From: Sphingobacterium sp. xlx-96 | GTDB taxonomy: Bacteria > Bacteroidota > Bacteroidia > Sphingobacteriales > Sphingobacteriaceae | Assembly: GCF_011007365.1 (NCBI RefSeq) | Contig: NZ_WFKM01000007.1 | Coordinates: forward strand, 186,001-250,000 | Direction: 5' to 3' | DNA length: 64,000 bases | Shown: positions 60,124 to 64,000 of the stretch, in pieces | Layout: every line of letters starts with the position of its first letter | Position numbering within the stretch: the stretch's first letter is position 1 | Made by a program: the position numbers and the translations under genes | Notes under the pieces: generated by a model | Seen by the model: the letters and a program-made list of their open reading frames with translations, nothing else | Databases searched by the model: none | Told to the model about the DNA's origin: nothing

Positions 60124-61998
60124 TTAAATTTTGTTGAATTTTTCCATCAATTCCTGCAACGTGATAGTCACAATTGTAGGTTTTCCATGTATAGAAATAT
60201 TAGGACTTTCACATGCAAATAGTGCATCGATCAAATCGGATATAGATTCGTTATCTAGTGGTGTGCCCGGTTTGATCGCGGCATTTTTAGCTAAGCTCCT
60301 CGCTAGGTTCTCTCTTTTTGTAAGGGTAAGTTGTGAGGCATTGTTTTTGTAATCCTCCAACAATTGATCGACAATTTTAGCTTCATTAACGTTAGTTCCA
60401 AGGTCAGCTGGAATTCCATCGATGATGTATGTTGTCTTTCCGAATGGTCGTAACTGAAAGCCTAATGTCTGAAGCTCAGGTAGAAGTTCGCCCATTAACG
60501 CGAAATCAGAAGCCGAAAGCTCAAGGGTACTCGGAAAAAGACTTTGTTGGCTTGAACCTTTGTTGTTTTCCAAATGTTCCTTGTACTGTTCAAATAAGAT
60601 CCGTTCGTGGGCTGCTTGTTGATCGATAAGCATAAAACCCGAGTGAATTTGAGAAAGAATATACCTGTTGTGTAATTGAAAAAAGACCTTCTTGTTGTCA
60701 CTGTTGGATTGAAATACCTCATCGGTATCGGGTTCTGCTGGAAGGAGCGGTAGTTGAATAGGATCTTCTTGTTCAGCAATTTGGTACAAGGTATCCCAAT
60801 TTTGAGGTATCCCGATTTTTTTCTCTAGACCCTTGGAATAACTTTCTGCCCGGGAAGTTTTAGACAACGTAGAAGGTTCACTTCCTCCTTCAAATGGATT
60901 GAAGTTAGGATTGAATGATATCGTTGGCGCTTGGATTTCGTCGAGAGGCTTGGCTGAAATCAGGTTACTAAAGCTGGTCTCTTGGTTAAAATCAAGTGAA
61001 GGCGCTATATTATATCTGCCCAAAGAACGTTTGACTGCAGAACGTAGGATGGCATATATAGCTTTTTCATCCTCATATTTGATCTCCGTTTTTGTGGGGT
61101 GTACGTTGATATCAATCTTTGCTGGATCTATTTCAATAAACAAGACATAAAGCGGGAAACTATCAGCTGTCAACACCTCCTCATAGGCATTCATTATAGC
61201 ATGATTCAAATAATGATCCTTGATGAATCTTTTGTTGACAAAGAAAAATTGTTCGCCCCTTGTTTTTTTTGCGTATTCTGGTTTTCCAATAAATCCTTGA
61301 ATATTGATAATACTTGTTTCCTCTTCTACTGGGACTAGTTTTTGATTGTAGTTATTGCCAAATAGGTGAACAATTCGCTGTTTTAAGCTTCCTGGTGACA
61401 GATGAAAGATCTCATTATTATCGCTGTGGAGACTAAAAAATAGGCTTGGATTAGCTAGTGATATGCGCTGAAATTCATCTATTATATGACGCATTTCAAC
61501 AGAATTACTTTTCAGAAAGTTTCGGCGGGCCGGGATGTTATAAAATAAATTTTTTATTGCGATGCTAGTTCCAGAGGGAAGAGCTTCAGGATGTTGATCA
61601 ATAACTTTTGATCCTTCAATATTCACGATGGTACCTAGTTCGTCCTCTACACGTTTGGTCTTTAATTCTACTTGTGCTATCGCGGCAATTGAGGCCATAG
61701 CTTCGCCCCGAAAGCCCATTGTGCGAATTGCAAAAAGATCTTCCGCTTTTCGGATCTTACTGGTAGCGTGGCGTTCAAAACACAGACGGGCATCAGTTAT
61801 ACTCATTCCACAGCCATTGTCTATGACCTGAATTAATGTTTTTCCCGCATCTTTAACAATAAGCTTAATTCTATCTGCTCCAGCATCAATAGCATTTTCT
61901 ATAAGTTCTTTCACTGCCGAAGCGGGTCTCTGAACCACTTCACCAGCTGCGATCTGATTGGCAACGGAATCTGGAAGTAATTGAATAATATCAGACAT
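60124..61998 (-). CDS. mutL: DNA mismatch repair protein MutL
   Basis: Cytoplasmic GHKL ATPase that couples MutS to repair, 624 residues. ATPase motifs: ELIENAIDAGAD (Glu34), DNGCGM, GFRGEAMASIAAI and GTSIAIKNLFYNIPARRNFLKS. A variable linker (about 330-430) precedes the dimerisation/endonuclease domain. There the metal motif reads DQQAAHERILFE (459-470) in place of DQHA(X)2E(X)4E, the ACR region reads AKNAAIK, and the CPHGRP region reads SIHGKP (602-607). Several ligand positions are thus changed, so endonuclease activity is doubtful. Next to it are two rhomboid genes. Confidence 0.96.
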   Translation of the reverse strand: MSDIIQLLPDSVANQIAAGEVVQRPASAVKELIENAIDAGADRIKLIVKDAGKTLIQVIDNGCGMSITDARLCFERHATSKIRKAEDLFAIRTMGFRGEAMASIAAIAQVELKTKRVEDELGTIVNIEGSKVIDQHPEALPSGTSIAIKNLFYNIPARRNFLKSNSVEMRHIIDEFQRISLANPSLFFSLHSDNNEIFHLSPGSLKQRIVHLFGNNYNQKLVPVEEETSIINIQGFIGKPEYAKKTRGEQFFFVNKRFIKDHYLNHAIMNAYEEVLTADSFPLYVLFIEIDPAKIDINVHPTKTEIKYEDEKAIYAILRSAVKRSLGRYNIAPSLDFNQETSFSNLISAKPLDEIQAPTISFNPNFNPFEGGSEPSTLSKTSRAESYSKGLEKKIGIPQNWDTLYQIAEQEDPIQLPLLPAEPDTDEVFQSNSDNKKVFFQLHNRYILSQIHSGFMLIDQQAAHERILFEQYKEHLENNKGSSQQSLFPSTLELSASDFALMGELLPELQTLGFQLRPFGKTTYIIDGIPADLGTNVNEAKIVDQLLEDYKNNASQLTLTKRENLARSLAKNAAIKPGTPLDNESISDLIDALFACESPNISIHGKPTIVTITLQELMEKFNKI

Positions 61999-62118
61999 AC
62001 GATGCGAAGTTACGAAAAAACCTTCATGTGTGATATCAATTATGGCTTTTAGCTGGCTAGTGCAAGCATTTTAACTTATGGCAGATGGTTGGTTGCGATC
62101 TGCCATAAGCTATTGTTA

Positions 62119-62589
62119 TTATAAGGTGATTTGTCTCTTAATACTTTCTTCTAAAGAGATAATGGTTTCTGTCCGCTGGATCCCCTTAAGTCCCTGTATA
62201 TCTTCATTAAGTACCTTACGAAGATGTGCGGTATCTTTACAGATTATTTTAGCAAACATACTGTATTGACCGGTACAGTAGTGTAATTCTACAACCTCTT
62301 TTACTTGTTTAAGTTGTTCTACTGCATCGACATACTGAGAGCCTTTTTCGAGATAAATGCCTAAAAAAGCTGTTATATCAAAACCGACTTTTTGAGGGTT
62401 AATGATTAAGTTAGAGCCGTGTATAATACCCAATTCCTCCATTTTTTTCATTCGGACATGAATAGTTCCACCGGAGACAATGAGTTTTTTTGCTATTTCT
62501 GTGTAAGGAATGGATGCATCTTCCATTAAAATGGATAAAATCTGAACGTCAAGATTATCTAAATCGTAATTTGAATAGTTTTTTTCCAT
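62119..62589 (-). CDS. Lrp/AsnC family transcriptional regulator
   Basis: A 156-residue leucine-responsive-type regulator. N-terminal helix-turn-helix: LDVQILSILMEDASIPYTEIAKKLIVSGGTIHVRMKKMEELGII spans residues 13-58. C-terminal AsnC ligand domain: AFLGIYLEKGSQYVDAVEQL, VELHYCTGQYSMFAKIICKD, GIQRTETIISLEESIKR. Length is normal. Target genes are unknown; no amino-acid operon adjoins. It is transcribed away from the 288-base AT-rich gap (62590-62877), in which I see only a TATCTTTA-like word at 62843 and no other signal. Confidence 0.93.
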   Translation of the reverse strand: MEKNYSNYDLDNLDVQILSILMEDASIPYTEIAKKLIVSGGTIHVRMKKMEELGIIHGSNLIINPQKVGFDITAFLGIYLEKGSQYVDAVEQLKQVKEVVELHYCTGQYSMFAKIICKDTAHLRKVLNEDIQGLKGIQRTETIISLEESIKRQITL

Positions 62590-62877
62590 AAAGTGTAAAT
62601 TTATGCTTTTGTTTTATTGTTATCGTGTGTTTAAATGTATTATGAAGACTTTCTATAGCTTTTCCCATACCCATAAGATAGTTGAAAAAAATAGATTTAT
62701 AAAAAGCTGTTTTTTTTAACTTCAATTTTTTTCAAAATTAATAACAAAAAATCATATTGTATTTTTATTTTTTAAAAAAAATGAATTGTATTTTGTAATA
62801 TTTTAATAATATATCCATTTCTATAGGCTCACTCTTTTATTTATCTTTATAAAAATTAAAGATTTAAGTAGCTGTTT

Positions 62878-63921
62878 ATGGAGATTGACGACGTAAAGAT
62901 TTCGAGAAAGAAACCGCTGTTTTCTGTTGGACAGGGGCTATTAAAATACTTGAAAATGTATCAACGGGAAGCCAGGCTACCTATCTCGTACTATGATTTG
63001 CTGCATTTTCAAGAGACAGTTCCCGTGATGGATAAGTATGGGAATGATACCTTTTGGGAGACGCCTTTATATCCCCCCCATCTTCAGGATCAGCTATATG
63101 AAGGTCTTAAAGTTGTGTATGCTGTACTTAAGGCTTCGGGAAATACCCGTATTGTAGAACATAAAATCATTGATCGAATTGAGTACTGCGCTTTCGGAAA
63201 TACAAAACCATTCCGGATACGTATCGTTAATAGACTTAATGACGTGTATGATTACTTTTATATAAAACAAGCTGATGCTTCTCGAATTTACGGTCTTGAA
63301 TTGGAAGAAATCTTATCTCCAAATCAAGTCAACTATGTATACGATCGCGACACACTTGTCGAAGAGCATATCGTAGGTATTCCTGGGGATGTCTTTAGCA
63401 AAGATCGGATTCTGACACCTGATTATAATCAAACCCGCATAGCAAAGGAGTTTGTCAAGTTTAATGAGCGTTGTATCATCTCTTTGTTAGGCGATATGAG
63501 GGCTTACAATTTTGTCATGCAGATAACACCCGATTTTGATGATTTCCAGTTTCGCATAAGAGCGATCGACTTCGATCAGCAATTTTACGAAGGCAATCCA
63601 AAAGTATATATGCCTCAGTTTTTTAAAGAAAACTTTCCGTATGTCAAGTTATGTATAGAATATCTAAATGATAGAACGGTGCTGCAATATCAGCAAGAAG
63701 AGCGTTCTTCCATCGTACACCGCGTTCGTAGCGAAAGGCACCGCATAAAGGATTTAAGAGACGCTTCACAATCTCAACAACTCTCCAGTACGGAGAATAT
63801 TCATCAATTAAGAGAAGGGTACGCTAAGTATTATGCAAATGAAAGTTACTTTAAGTGTGAGAGTATGACAGATATTGTAGAACTGAATGTTAAGAATGTA
63901 ATCCGGCAGGTACAGCTCTAG
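62878..63921 (+). CDS. Uncharacterised protein with protein-kinase-like signature residues
   Basis: A 347-residue cytoplasmic protein of no family I recognise. Features in order: a Lys in YFYIKQAD (residue 130) followed by Glu in LELEE (142-144); EEHIVGIPGDVF (163-174), like a hinge region; LLGDMRAYNFVMQ (203-215), which places Asp206 and Asn211 as in the HxDxxxxN catalytic loop; and AIDFDQQFYEG (229-239) with Asp231, like the DFG motif. The order and spacing of Lys, Glu, Asp-Asn and Asp suggest a kinase-like or HipA/phosphotransferase-like fold, which is inference. The C-terminal 90 residues are charged and helical. A minus-strand gene end overlaps its stop. Confidence 0.75.
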   Translation: MEIDDVKISRKKPLFSVGQGLLKYLKMYQREARLPISYYDLLHFQETVPVMDKYGNDTFWETPLYPPHLQDQLYEGLKVVYAVLKASGNTRIVEHKIIDRIEYCAFGNTKPFRIRIVNRLNDVYDYFYIKQADASRIYGLELEEILSPNQVNYVYDRDTLVEEHIVGIPGDVFSKDRILTPDYNQTRIAKEFVKFNERCIISLLGDMRAYNFVMQITPDFDDFQFRIRAIDFDQQFYEGNPKVYMPQFFKENFPYVKLCIEYLNDRTVLQYQQEERSSIVHRVRSERHRIKDLRDASQSQQLSSTENIHQLREGYAKYYANESYFKCESMTDIVELNVKNVIRQVQL

Positions 63922-64000
63922 CGTATTCGATCTTTATTATCTTTTATAAATGCCGACCAATCGGAATAACTTTTATTGCCTGTACTGCTATTTTGTTGAA
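63918..64000 (-). CDS. C-terminal fragment of a minus-strand gene (partial)
   Basis: From the right edge the minus strand is open for 26 codons to TAG at 63920-63918, ending SYSDWSAFIKDNKDRIR. This convergent, overlapping end is plausible for a gene lying mostly beyond the window. Too short to identify. Confidence 0.3.
   Translation of the reverse strand, partial: QQNSSTGNKSYSDWSAFIKDNKDRIR

Noticed and set aside
1..64000. CRISPR arrays, rRNA, tRNA, prophage or insertion sequences
   Set aside because: No regularly spaced repeats, RNA gene signatures, transposases or integrases were seen in the window.

Overview
The window is chromosomal DNA of a low-GC Bacteroidota bacterium, most likely a Sphingobacterium-like member of the Sphingobacteriaceae. 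The evidence is a SusD-family glycan-binding lipoprotein, SusC/TonB-type receptors, GLPGLI, PCMD, DUF5017, DUF5009 and DUF3127 proteins, Cys-only lipoboxes, and promoters of the Bacteroidota type (TTTG, about 20 bases, TAnnTTTG). No rRNA, tRNA, CRISPR array, prophage or insertion sequence was found. Genus and species are inference.

1-9430 is the 3' part of a polysaccharide utilisation locus on the plus strand: SusD (5' end outside the window), a DUF5017 lipoprotein, two unrecognised secreted proteins, a DUF5009 multi-pass membrane protein, two tandem SGNH esterases, a DUF4434 TIM-barrel protein without signal peptide, and an N-acylglucosamine 2-epimerase, closed by a terminator. The set points to an O- or N-acetylated amino-sugar glycan, possibly sialic-acid-like; the substrate is unproven.

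9493-18071 holds a bicarbonate/anion transporter with a beta carbonic anhydrase, a HerA-like ATPase, a sugar nucleotidyltransferase whose promoter lies in a large inverted repeat, a GreA-like protein, a candidate 28-residue membrane microprotein, a perfect 54-bp palindrome, and dnaK. 18215-25099 holds a GLPGLI protein with its outer-membrane partner, a thioredoxin-like protein, a YjbR protein, and a PCMD lipoprotein with an outer-membrane barrel.

26448-33193 is a fatty-acid beta-oxidation operon: a MarR regulator with a textbook promoter, then fadN-, fadA- and fadE-like genes. A four-helix-bundle (S23) gene with inverted flanks and palindromic repeats interrupts it. 33397-35604 is a badly decayed TonB-dependent receptor pseudogene.

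35781-52794 carries a phytoene-dehydrogenase-like oxidoreductase, a TIGR01777 oxidoreductase, a YeiH transporter, an ECF sigma factor with a membrane partner, a long minus-strand run (THUMP methyltransferase, HD hydrolase, a secreted phosphodiesterase trio, DUF4197, peptidase T, nitroreductase), a DUF3127 protein with an SSB-like tail tip, a ROK protein, an acyltransferase, and an XpaC-like/TelA pair.

52835-64000 holds fumC with a lipoprotein, an S41 protease, a membrane EEP protein, a pseudo-rhomboid plus an active rhomboid, mutL with an eroded endonuclease site, an Lrp regulator, and an unrecognised protein with protein-kinase-like signature residues. The most promising undescribed items are that last protein, the SSB-tailed DUF3127 protein, the microprotein, and the SusD with an inserted glycine-rich repeat.
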